From contig CAWFHD010000003.1 of assembly GCA_963815475.1 (NCBI GenBank), forward strand, positions 5,084,001 through 5,148,000: a stretch of 64,000 nt of DNA, read 5' to 3'. Below the pieces are notes generated by a model that was not told the DNA's origin, did not search any database, and saw only the letters and a program-made list of their open reading frames with translations. Below, one piece after another: positions 44,609 through 52,149 of the stretch. Origin of the DNA: Sulfopaludibacter sp963815475. Its GTDB lineage: Bacteria; Acidobacteriota; Terriglobia; Bryobacterales; Bryobacteraceae. The position numbers and the translations under genes are program-made. The number at the start of each line of letters is the position of its first letter. Position 1 is the first letter of the stretch.

Positions 44609-45949
44609 TTATCGGAGCAGCGCGTGTGCGGCCAGCACAATTCCCAAACCCACCAGAGACCCGAGCACCTTCATGCCGGTCCAGCATTTGAATGTCTGCG
44701 GCACCGTCATGCCGAAGTATTGGTTCACCAGCCAGAAGCCGGAATCGGTGACGTGGGAAAATCCGCAGCCTCCGGTGCAGAGCGCCAGCACCAGGATATC
44801 GGGGGTGTAGCCGGGGATGCCCTTCACCATGGGCGCGACGATGCCCGCCGCGGTGATGATGGAGACGGTGGCGGAGCCCTGCGCCAGGCGCATGCACGCG
44901 GCGATGATCCACACGACGATCAAGGGCGAGATGGCGGAGGTAAGCAGGAGCTTGCCGGCATAATCGCCGGCTCCCGAATCGACAATGATCTGCTTGAAGG
45001 CGCCTCCTCCGCCCATGATGCAGAGCAGGGCGCCCATGGGCGCGAGCGAGTCGGCGGCCATTTTCGCGGCTTGCGATCGTGTGACGCCTCGGCGTATGCC
45101 GAAGAAGTAAATAGCGACGAGCGCGGTGATGGCGAGCGCGGTGAAAGGGTGGCCGAAGAAGATGGCGGCGTTGCGTCCGGGCAGATGCCAAAGCGTGGCG
45201 GCCGTGGCTCCGAAGATCAGCAGCACGGGCAGAATCAGAAGCAGGACTACGACGGCCAGCGGTGGCGGCGTCATGCTGCTTTCGTCTTTAGGACGCTGCG
45301 CCGCGGCGATTTCAGGCACCGGGAGATAAATGCGCCGCGCCATCCAGCCGCCATAGAAGATGCCGCCGATGATGGCCATGGGGAGCGCGGTGGCGGCGCC
45401 GTAGAGAATGGTGTGGCCGAGGTCGGCCCCGAACAGCGCGGAAGCGGCGGCAGGCGCGGGATGTGGCGGCACCAGCGAGTGCACCATGGTGAGCGCGGCC
45501 GCCATGGGCAAGCCGTAGAAGAGCAGCGATCGTTTGGTCTCTCGCGCCAGATTCCAGACGAGGGGAATCATCACCATGAAACCGACTTCGAAGAACAGCG
45601 GCAGGCCGACCAGGAAGGCGGCAACCAGAATAGCCCAGGCGGCGCGGTCCTTGCCGAACTTCAGCAGGAGCCAGTCGGCCAAGGCGCGGCCGCCGCCGGA
45701 GTGCTCGAGGAATCGACCGATCATGGCTCCGAGCCCCACTACTACGGCGATGAAGCCGAGGGCGCTGCCGAAGCCGCTCTCGATGGATTTCAGGACCTTC
45801 TCGGGAGGCATGCCTGCGGCCAGTCCGAGCGCCATGCTGGTGATGATGAGCGCCAGGAAGGCGTGCAGTTTCGCCACCAGGATCAGGAAAAGCAGGGTCG
45901 CGATGGCGGCAGCGGTGAGCAGAATGAGGACAGTCCCGTGGGAGGGCAT
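44609..45949 (-). CDS. gntP: GntP-family gluconate:H+ symporter
   Basis: The 446-residue integral membrane protein has 12-14 predicted helices. GntP-family markers include LIILVAKLHAFLALIITS-like early helices, PPEKVLKSIESGFGSALGFI, FLEHSGGGRALADWLL, HSLVPPHPAPAAASALFGAD (the conserved PPHP segment) and CTGGCGFSHVTDSGFWLVNQ. Substrates of the family are gluconate, glycerate and related sugar acids. ATG 45949 directly precedes the first hydrophobic helix and has a modest purine-rich site. It lies in a gene string with a DUF2089 regulator, a membrane protein and ppa. No gluconate kinase is close by. Confidence 0.9.
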   Translation of the reverse strand: MPSHGTVLILLTAAAIATLLFLILVAKLHAFLALIITSMALGLAAGMPPEKVLKSIESGFGSALGFIAVVVGLGAMIGRFLEHSGGGRALADWLLLKFGKDRAAWAILVAAFLVGLPLFFEVGFMVMIPLVWNLARETKRSLLFYGLPMAAALTMVHSLVPPHPAPAAASALFGADLGHTILYGAATALPMAIIGGIFYGGWMARRIYLPVPEIAAAQRPKDESSMTPPPLAVVVLLLILPVLLIFGATAATLWHLPGRNAAIFFGHPFTALAITALVAIYFFGIRRGVTRSQAAKMAADSLAPMGALLCIMGGGGAFKQIIVDSGAGDYAGKLLLTSAISPLIVVWIIAACMRLAQGSATVSIITAAGIVAPMVKGIPGYTPDILVLALCTGGCGFSHVTDSGFWLVNQYFGMTVPQTFKCWTGMKVLGSLVGLGIVLAAHALLR

Positions 45950-45966
45950 TAGAGCGCATTTTAGCG

Positions 45967-46308
45967 CTATAACAAATCCTTCGCGGCCAGGCGGCGCTGC
46001 TCCACCTTGCGATAGGCGTACAAGATCGTCAGGAAATTGCCACCCATCACGAGAGATCCCACCAGGCCGGGAAGGAAGATTCCGAACCACACTCCGTATG
46101 GCTGGCCCTTGGACCAGGCGAAGAGGCCCAGCACCAGCATCGCCAGCGCGATCATCCAGAGAGCGCTCCAGGCGCGGATCACGAAGCTGCGCGCTTTGCC
46201 CTGCGGGACGAGCCAGCCCACCAGAGCGCCCAGGATGCCGGCGGCCACTCCATAGCAGGTACCGGGAATCCAGGCGTACGCAATTGGATCGAACCAGGGT
46301 TGTGTCAT
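45967..46308 (-). CDS. Small four-helix membrane protein partnered with DUF2089 gene
   Basis: The 113-residue protein is almost entirely hydrophobic, with helices at about 10-35 (WIPGTCYGVAAGILGALVGW), 45-65 (ALWMIALAMLVLGLFAW), and 72-95 (GVWFGIFLPGLVGSLVMGG). A basic C-terminal tail follows (YRKVEQRRLAAK). Its ATG overlaps the stop of the DUF2089 gene as ATGA. Regulator/membrane-protein pairs like this are common in acidobacteria and Firmicutes, and the regulator may control the membrane partner. Function unknown. Confidence 0.7.
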   Translation of the reverse strand: MTQPWFDPIAYAWIPGTCYGVAAGILGALVGWLVPQGKARSFVIRAWSALWMIALAMLVLGLFAWSKGQPYGVWFGIFLPGLVGSLVMGGNFLTILYAYRKVEQRRLAAKDLL

Positions 46309-46610
46309 TTGCTCTCCTTTCCGTCTTCAGCCAGCTTGTGCGCCTTCCACAAATCGCGCGCTATTGCGGGGGCCAGCTTGCCTTCCGCTACCAGCACGTG
46401 GAGCTTGCGCTGGAAGACGTCGGTGACTTTGGGATCGTCGGCCGCCTGTACTTTAGCGATCAGCCGGTCGAGCCGGGCGCGCACCGTGGGATAGGAAACT
46501 TCGTACTCGTCGCACAACGCTTTCAGCGACCCGGAAGCCAGCAGGAGGCGCTTGAGGAACTGTAAATCCTCTTCGTCGAGAGCTTCCATCCAACCGGGGA
46601 GCTGCTTCAC
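46305..46610 (-). CDS. DUF2089-family DNA-binding protein
   Basis: The 101-residue protein opens LPGWMEALDEEDLQFLKRLL. The helix-turn-helix region GSLKALCDEYEVSYPTVRAR with LDRLI is the DUF2089 hallmark. A C-terminal helix (QRKLHVLVAEGKLAPAIARD) may dimerise. It lacks the N-terminal zinc ribbon of longer DUF2089 proteins. GTG 46610 is used with a weak ribosome-binding site; an ATG lies 7 codons in. Immediately upstream are two nested palindromes, consistent with autoregulation. It heads the operon with a membrane protein, gntP and ppa. Confidence 0.8.
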   Translation of the reverse strand: MKQLPGWMEALDEEDLQFLKRLLLASGSLKALCDEYEVSYPTVRARLDRLIAKVQAADDPKVTDVFQRKLHVLVAEGKLAPAIARDLWKAHKLAEDGKESK

Positions 46611-46624
46611 AAAATGAATATAGA

Positions 46625-46677
46625 CCTCAATTTTGTTGAAGTCAATAAAATTTAGGTGGAATTGAATAATATTGAGG
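46625..46677. promoter_or_regulatory. Nested palindromes upstream of the DUF2089 operon
   Basis: An AT-rich island holds ATTTTGTTGA-AG-TCAATAAAAT (46630-46651, one mismatch in 10-base arms). This sits inside outer arms CCTCAAT (46625-46631) and ATTGAGG (46671-46677). The TTGA/TCAA step recurs five times. It lies 15-67 bases upstream of the regulator start, the expected place for an autoregulatory operator. It differs sharply from the GC-rich surroundings. Confidence 0.5.
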
Positions 46678-46686
46678 GGCGGGCTG

Positions 46687-46722
46687 GGCTAAAGCCTTGC
46701 GCGGCAGAAAGCCTGCCCCACC
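46687..46722. repeat. REP-like intergenic repeat
   Basis: The element has ggctaaagcc and then ggcagaaagcctgccccacc. It ends in the same gcctgccccacc as the hairpin at 35651. The remaining 46723-46995 stretch has no recognised gene. It probably carries the nagA promoter, with an AT-rich tgtataaaac about 15 bases before the nagA ATG. Confidence 0.45.
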
Positions 46723-46995
46723 CGGAGAAGTTGGAGGTGTTTTTTGGGGTTTCTCGGGAGGGGGCGGAGGAAGCCGATCCGGAGGCATGCGCAGCCCGAA
46801 TGACCACCTCCCCCGAGATTTGCCATCCTTGCTGCGCAGCCCCCAAATGGACCTTTCCTTTGTAGCGCGAGTGCCCTGCGAAAGCCAGCTTGATTTTTGG
46901 GAGTGCGGGACCTTTTCAACAAGTATTATGCATAGCGATCCCATATACTTAGCTCACCTGCGATGTGGCAAACTTGTGTATAAAACATCCTCCCC

Positions 46996-48123
46996 ATGAA
47001 CTGTATCGGCATTAACGCGTTAACCGGATCGGGCATCGACGTTGCATTTCACGATGCGATTCAATCCGTGGATTCGGCCGCCGCGCCGGAGGAGATCTAT
47101 CTCGCGCCCGGATGGATTGACCTCCAAGTGAACGGATTCGCGGGCGTCGACTACAACGAACCCAGGACTTCGCATGAGGAGATCGCGCGGTCGATCCAGG
47201 TGCTCTTCTCCACGGGTGTGACGCGTTTCTATCCGACGGTGATTACCGGTTCGCCCGATGGCATGGCCGGGGCGCTGCGCAATCTGGCGCGTGCCCGTGA
47301 AACTTTGAGCGACGGCGAGGCGATGGAAGCCTTCCATGTGGAAGGTCCCTTCATCAGCGCCGAGGACGGTCCGCGCGGCGCTCATCCGCGCCGTTGGGTG
47401 CGCCCTCCCGATTTCGAAGAGTATCGCCGCTGGCAGGATGCGGCCGCGGGTCGCGTTCGCCTGGTAACGCTCGCCCCCGAATGGCCCGGGACGCCCGGCT
47501 TTATCGAACGCCTGGTCAGCGACGGCACTGTGGTTTCCATCGGCCACACGCAGGCTACCGGCGCAGAGATTGCCGATGCGGTGGCTGCGGGCGCGACGCT
47601 TTCCACGCATCTTGGGAATGGCGCGCATGGAACGATGCGGCGGCACCCCAATTACATTTGGCATCAGTTGGCGGAAGACCGGCTGATGGCCGATTTCATT
47701 GTCGATGGCATTCATCTGGACGCCAGCTTCCTGAAGGTGGCGCTGCGAGCCAAGACCGTCGAACGCTGCGTGCTTGTGACGGATGCCGCCACGCCCGCCG
47801 GCGCTGCGCCGGGCCGTTATCGCATCGCCGACATCGAAGTGGAGTTGCTGCCCGAGGGCAAAGTTGTGCTGGCCGGCGAGGATCGATTAGCCGGTAGCGC
47901 CCTGCGAATGGACCGCGGCGTGGAGAACCTCATGCGCCTGGCAGGGATCTCCCTGGCGGACGCGGTGCGGATGGCTACCACGAATGCCGCACGCGCCGGC
48001 GCTATCGCAGGCCGGCAAGCCGGGCTCGTGGCTGGAGATCGCGGCGACCTGGTTCAGTTCCGCTGCGAGGGTGGGCGTATCGAAACGCTCGCTACCTGGA
48101 TGGGCGGGCGTCGCGTCTTCTAG
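46996..48123 (+). CDS. nagA: N-acetylglucosamine-6-phosphate deacetylase
   Basis: The 375-residue amidohydrolase-superfamily enzyme converts GlcNAc-6-P to GlcN-6-P and acetate in amino-sugar and wall recycling. Evidence is APGWIDLQVNGFAGVDYNE, the family VNGxxGxDF-like motif. The metal ligand Glu is in AFHVEGPFISAEDGPRGAHP. Others are His in VSIGHTQATGAEI and STHLGNGAHGTMRRHPN, and the catalytic Asp in CVLVTDAATPAG. Length is normal. ATG 46996 has no strong Shine-Dalgarno. No nagB lies nearby; it is monocistronic here. Confidence 0.92.
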   Translation: MNCIGINALTGSGIDVAFHDAIQSVDSAAAPEEIYLAPGWIDLQVNGFAGVDYNEPRTSHEEIARSIQVLFSTGVTRFYPTVITGSPDGMAGALRNLARARETLSDGEAMEAFHVEGPFISAEDGPRGAHPRRWVRPPDFEEYRRWQDAAAGRVRLVTLAPEWPGTPGFIERLVSDGTVVSIGHTQATGAEIADAVAAGATLSTHLGNGAHGTMRRHPNYIWHQLAEDRLMADFIVDGIHLDASFLKVALRAKTVERCVLVTDAATPAGAAPGRYRIADIEVELLPEGKVVLAGEDRLAGSALRMDRGVENLMRLAGISLADAVRMATTNAARAGAIAGRQAGLVAGDRGDLVQFRCEGGRIETLATWMGGRRVF

Positions 48124-48132
48124 AATGGATAG

Positions 48133-48148
48133 AATTGGCGCGCCAATT
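48133..48148. promoter_or_regulatory. Perfect 16-base palindrome between nagA and BON gene
   Basis: AATTGGCGCGCCAATT is perfectly self-complementary and lies 10 bases after the nagA stop and 31 bases before the BON gene start. It may be an operator or an RNA hairpin, although there is no loop. Confidence 0.35.
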
Positions 48149-48178
48149 GCTTCACCCATCCTACGGAGGAGCCAAATC

Positions 48179-48733
48179 ATGAACTGTTTGCGAACATACG
48201 TTCTTGTCCTCGTGCTGGCCGCAGTGCCTGCCTCCGGACAAAAGGGATCGGCGGATCGAAATAACGCGTTACATCCGGGGGCCGTGGGTCAGGACCGCAT
48301 CTCGCGGGAGGTGAGACACGAGTTGGTCATGCTGCCGTACTACGGTGTATTCGACAATCTGGCGTACAGCGTCAACGGCGGTGTGGTGACGCTTTACGGG
48401 CAAGTCACCCGGCCCACGCTCAAGAGCGACGCCGGCAACGTGGTGAAGAAGATTGAGGGCGTCACTTCGGTGAATAACCAGATTCAGGTGCTGCCGTTGT
48501 CGGACATGGATGACCGCATCCGCATGGCGGAGTATCGGGCCATTTACAGCGAACCTGCATTGAATCGCTACGCCCTGCAGGCCGTGCCGTCGATCCACAT
48601 TATTGTGGACAACGGCAAAGTGACGCTGGTGGGCGCTGTGGGCTCGGCCGCGGATAAGAATATCGCGGGACTTCGAGCCAACGGAGTCAGCGGCGTGTTT
48701 TCGGTGGATAACGAACTGCAGACCGACAAGTAA
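48179..48733 (+). CDS. Exported protein with two BON domains
   Basis: The 184-residue protein starts with a signal peptide (LRTYVLVLVLAAVPASGQ). Two BON repeats follow: one at about 42-105 with NLAYSVNGGVVTLYGQVTRP and VVKKIEGVTSVNNQIQVLP, another at about 118-182 with HIIVDNGKVTLVGAVGS and GVFSVDNELQT. BON domains bind phospholipid or envelope components and occur in OsmY-type stress proteins. GGAGGA 9 bases before ATG 48179 is a strong ribosome-binding site. A strong hairpin follows the stop. Confidence 0.88.
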   Translation: MNCLRTYVLVLVLAAVPASGQKGSADRNNALHPGAVGQDRISREVRHELVMLPYYGVFDNLAYSVNGGVVTLYGQVTRPTLKSDAGNVVKKIEGVTSVNNQIQVLPLSDMDDRIRMAEYRAIYSEPALNRYALQAVPSIHIIVDNGKVTLVGAVGSAADKNIAGLRANGVSGVFSVDNELQTDK

Positions 48734-48744
48734 GACAGGGAGAA

Positions 48745-48768
48745 GGCCGGTGGGTTCGACCACCGGCC
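48745..48768. terminator. Hairpin between convergent BON and VWA genes
   Basis: GGCCGGTGG (48745-48753), 6-base loop gttcga, CCACCGGCC (48760-48768): a perfect 9-base stem. Two more members of this hairpin family occur at 52100 and 61555. Position between convergent stops suggests bidirectional termination. Confidence 0.6.
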
Positions 48769-48780
48769 CCACTCCACCCG

Positions 48781-49902
48781 CTACTGGCTGGCGGCGACCC
48801 AGTAGCCGGGGCGGGTCTGCACTTTGCGCACCTCGGGATGGCCTGTGATGTCTACCGCGATGCGATGGAACCCACCTTCCTCTGTATTGTTGGGCGCATA
48901 GCTGATGGTGTAATCGCTATGCAGTTCGTTCCCGATCCGCTGGATCGCCTGCTCCAGTCCATGCCCGCCGTAAAAGCTGAACTCCGCCCCGCCCGTGCCC
49001 CGGGTGAAGACTTCCATCGGGGTGGATTTGAAGATCCCTTTGGCATCCTTGTAAATCTCAAGCAGCAGCGGCAAGAACTGCGCACTGTCGCCATCGTTCA
49101 TTCCGAGCCACCCCACAGTGGTGGGAGTGGACGGCTGTCCGACCGGCAGATTTGTCATGGCCGGCGGATTGTTGTTGGAGCGAGGATAAGGCGCGGGAGC
49201 AGTCAGCTTACCGAGGAGCCGCGACATGGGAACGGCATACACCACCACGTTGTTCATCTGCAGGTCGATCAAGGTTTCGCGCCCTTTGCCCATGCTTCCC
49301 TGGTCGCGCGATTCGCTGACTAGCAAAATGATGCGCCGCCGCTTGCCGCTGATGTCACGATTCCTCAACATCCGTATGCTTTCGTCCACGGCATCGATGA
49401 GATGCGCCGACATGCTGCCGGACTGAATTTTTTTCACCGCCGCTGTGATCTTGTCCGGGTCGGCTGTAAACTCCTGCAGCGTGCGCACGCGCGAATCGAA
49501 CGCGATCACCGCTGCTTCGCCCTGCTGCCCCAGCAGCAAGGGACCAATCAAGTTGCCGATCCTGTTCACCTGGGGCAGAATCTTGTCCACTTCGCCGTTG
49601 CACTGAATCGCGATCACCATGGAGATGGGCACGAAGCTCTCGTCCACGTGAATGTTCTGCTCACGGCCGTTGTCGAATAACCGGAACTGATCGGGACGGA
49701 TGCCGCCCACGTAGTTGTCATCGCGATCGAAGACCACGGCCTGCGCCACCACGTTGCGCACAGTCGTCCTGATGTTTGCCAGCGGCTGGTCAGACTGTTT
49801 CTGATCTTGCGCCGGCGGAGTTGGCGGCGCGGTTTGCTGTGGCGTGGACTGCTGCTGGGCCACCAACAGCCCACAAATCAACGTTCCGAAAAGAAATCGC
49901 AT
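48781..49902 (-). CDS. TIGR03436-family VWA-domain protein
   Basis: This is an exported protein of 373 residues. A signal sequence (RFLFGTLICGLLVAQQQ) precedes a Pro/Gln-rich linker. A VWA-like domain then spans about 50-330, with VVFDRDDNYVGGIRPDQFRL, SMVIAIQCNGEVDKIL and RIILLVSESRDQGSMG. The MIDAS motif is weak: the usual DxSxS is IAIQCNGEV, so metal-dependent adhesion may be lost. The C-terminal HSDYTISYAPNNTEEGGFHR and VQTRPGYW are typical of the acidobacterial TIGR03436 family, whose role is unknown. It is the last gene of the moeA-moaC-mog string, 2 bases after the mog stop, with AGGAG overlapping that stop. Confidence 0.85.
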   Translation of the reverse strand: MRFLFGTLICGLLVAQQQSTPQQTAPPTPPAQDQKQSDQPLANIRTTVRNVVAQAVVFDRDDNYVGGIRPDQFRLFDNGREQNIHVDESFVPISMVIAIQCNGEVDKILPQVNRIGNLIGPLLLGQQGEAAVIAFDSRVRTLQEFTADPDKITAAVKKIQSGSMSAHLIDAVDESIRMLRNRDISGKRRRIILLVSESRDQGSMGKGRETLIDLQMNNVVVYAVPMSRLLGKLTAPAPYPRSNNNPPAMTNLPVGQPSTPTTVGWLGMNDGDSAQFLPLLLEIYKDAKGIFKSTPMEVFTRGTGGAEFSFYGGHGLEQAIQRIGNELHSDYTISYAPNNTEEGGFHRIAVDITGHPEVRKVQTRPGYWVAASQ

Positions 49903-49904
49903 GC

Positions 49905-50402
49905 TTACTCCTGTCTCGCGGACACGTGTTCTGTCCGGCCCCTAAGAAGCTCAAGCACGTGGGGGACCAACTCCACGATAGCATCGAGGGATTCCACAGC
50001 GCCCTTGGGCGAACCGGGTAAATTGACGATTAGCACACGTCCGCGCGTGCCCGCCATGGAGCGCGAGAGCACCGCCAATGGCGTGGATTCGCGGCCGCGA
50101 ATGCGCATCAACTCGCCGAACCCCGGAATTTCGCGGTCGAGGACCGCCCGCGTGGCTTCGGGAGTAACATCCCGCGGCGCCACTCCGGTGCCGCCTGTCG
50201 TAAAGATGGCCGACACCTGTCCGCCATCCGACAGCGTGGCGAGCCTCGCGCTGATCTGCGGCGCCTCGTCGGGGATGGTCTCTACAACTGATACGCTCCA
50301 GCCCAGTTGTTCCAACCGTTCACGGACTGCCGGACCGGAGACATCCCCGCGCGTTCCGTTACTGGCCGAATCGCTGATGGTGAGAACCGCTGCGTGAGTC
50401 AT
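49905..50402 (-). CDS. mog: Molybdopterin adenylyltransferase/MoaB-type protein
   Basis: The 165-residue protein of the MogA/MoaB family activates molybdopterin by adenylation before metal insertion. Markers are AVLTISDSASNGTRGDVSG, the TTGGTGVAPRDVTPEA motif, and VLIVNLPGSPKGAVES. Length fits MoaB or MogA, which cannot be separated by eye. Its ATG overlaps the moaC stop (ATGA). In this operon it would act after MoaC-dependent pterin formation and with MoeA. Confidence 0.9.
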   Translation of the reverse strand: MTHAAVLTISDSASNGTRGDVSGPAVRERLEQLGWSVSVVETIPDEAPQISARLATLSDGGQVSAIFTTGGTGVAPRDVTPEATRAVLDREIPGFGELMRIRGRESTPLAVLSRSMAGTRGRVLIVNLPGSPKGAVESLDAIVELVPHVLELLRGRTEHVSARQE

Positions 50403-50873
50403 GCCTTTCCTTTCCTGCGAAAATCGCCGCTCTTTCCCCCGCTCTTTTCCAGCAGGTACAGGTCTTGGATCTCGATGGACTTATCCAGCGCTTTGGTCAT
50501 GTCGTACACCGTGAGCGCGGCCACCGCCGCCGCGGTCAAGCGCTTCCATCTCCACGCCCGTTTGGCCCGTGGTGGACGCGCTTGCCAGGATTCGGACACC
50601 CTTCTTCTCCACCGTCACTTCCACATCAGCATGCGTCAGCATCAGCGGATGGCACAGCGGAATCAGCTCCGACGTGCGTTTGGCGGCGGTGATGCCGGCG
50701 ATGCGCGCAATCTCCAGCGGATTGCCCTTGGGATTCTCCGGCAGCTTTTTCAGGACCTGGGGCGCGATGCGCACGAAAGCATGGGCGCGCGCCACGCGGC
50801 GTGTTTCGGCTTTTGCTGAAACGTCCACCATGCGCGCACTGCCGGCCTTGTCGTAATGCGAGAGCTTTTTCAT
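50399..50873 (-). pseudogene. moaC: Cyclic pyranopterin monophosphate synthase MoaC, frameshifted
   Basis: ATG 50873 (KKLSHYDKAGSARMVDVSAK) reads through the MoaC core LIPLCHPLMLTHADVEV and TTGQTGVEMEAL to about 50537. One extra T then shifts the frame. TAAAVAALTVYDMTKALDKS and KSGGKSGDF continue in the next frame to 50399. Both parts are perfectly conserved, including the KSGGKSG tail, and the sum is the normal ~158 residues. MoaC makes the pterin precursor of molybdenum cofactor, so this single base is either a very recent knockout or a consensus error. Start and stop overlap the neighbours as ATGA. Confidence 0.85.
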
Positions 50874-52065
50874 TTGGGCAGCACCCGTATCCATTCGCCT
50901 TTGGGATATTCGCCGCGATCGGGATCGGCCACCAGGTAGGCATTGGCGCGAGTGAGCGCCGGAACGTCGCCCGAGCCGTGCCACTCCACAGGGGTTACGG
51001 TTTCGCCATCGGCGCTCAAGCGGGCTGGAAGAAAGCGCGTGAGTCCCACGCGATGACGAAACTCGCGCGTGAGCCGCGCATACGGCATATGCAGCGCGAT
51101 CTCATCCTGACCGCCGAGCAGTTCCAACGCAGCGCGCGCAAAGATTTCGAACGTCACCATGGTGGATGACGGATTGCCCGGCAGTCCGAAGAAGAACTTG
51201 CCGGAGGCGCTGCCAAACACCAGCGGCTGGCCCGGCTGAATCAGCACGCGATCGAAGTAGAACTTCCCGCCGAAATTCGCCAGCACCTCTTCCACCACGT
51301 CGTACTTGCCGGCGGAGACGCCGCCCGAGAGCAGGAGCAGGTCGGACGCGAGCCCCTGGCGCACAATCGAGGTGGTGTGCTCCACGGTGTCGCGCGCCAG
51401 CGGCAGCACCTTCGCGGCACGCCACCGGCTCGCGCCACTTGCGCGGCCAGCGAGTAGGCGTTGGAATTGCGAATCTGGAACTCTTCCGGTGTTTCGTGAA
51501 CTTCCACGATCTCATCGCCGGTTGCGATGATGGCGACTTCGGGACGCCGGTAGACTTTGACCTTGGCGAGGCCGAACGCGGCCAGTAGTGCGACGTCGGT
51601 GTAGTCGAGGCGTTTGCCGGCGTGCAGCACCACTTCCTGAGCGCGCGCTTCGCAGCCTTGCGGATTGATGAACTGATGCGGCTCGGCGGCGCGATCAATA
51701 CGCACCCGACCGTTTTCGCGAACGGTGTGCTCCACCATCACTACCGCGTCGGCGCCGACAGGCATGGGCGCGCCGGTCATGATCTCGACTGCCTGTCCAG
51801 CGCCCACTTCGCCGAAGAATCGTTCGCCGGCGCGCACTTCGCCGATGACTTGCAACTGGCCGGGGAGGTCGATGGAGCGCACGGCGAAGCCATCGCGCAC
51901 GGAGCGGGAGAGAGCGGGGACATCGCGGTCGGCGGCCACGTTTTCGGCGAGCACACGTCCCATGGCGGTTAGCAGGCCCGCTTCTTCAGTAGGTGGAATG
52001 GGACGCCCCGCGCGGACTGTTTCGAGAACCATCGCGCGGGCTTCGGAGAAGGTCAGGGCCGCCAC
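50870..52065 (-). pseudogene. moeA: Molybdopterin molybdotransferase MoeA, frameshifted
   Basis: The N-terminal ~275 codons show ALTFSEARAMVLETV, VPALSRSVRDGFAVRS, EIMTGAPMPVGADAVV and the ATGDEIVEV motif, then NSNAYSLAAQVARAGGVPR. Near 51415 the frame changes by one base and continues as LPLARDTVEHTTSIVRQGL, LLLSGGVSAGKYDVV and FFGLPGNPSSTMVTFE to 50870. MoeA inserts molybdate into adenylated molybdopterin. All motifs are intact on both sides. GTG 52065 is a tentative start; longer forms would overlap a hairpin at 52100-52119. It is the first gene of the moeA-moaC-mog-VWA operon. Confidence 0.85.
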
Positions 52066-52099
52066 ACTTTCATTGTACGTGTGCGAGCGCGAAGACATG

Positions 52100-52119
52100 C
52101 CGGTGGCTGCGACCACCGG
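52100..52119. repeat. CCGGTGG hairpin, family member
   Basis: CCGGTGG, 6-base loop ctgcga, CCACCGG. It matches the hairpins at 48745 and 61555 in stem and in the loop-end GA. It lies between the divergent moeA and glycosidase-like genes, so here it cannot be a terminator for either. That suggests a mobile REP-type repeat. Confidence 0.5.
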
Positions 52120-52149
52120 TTCCGCCTCGGCGCTAGAATTGGTACCACC

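Noticed and set aside
48740..48775. GGTTCGACC-like sequence considered as a tRNA T-arm
   Set aside because: It is the loop of a terminator-type hairpin and no acceptor or anticodon arms surround it.
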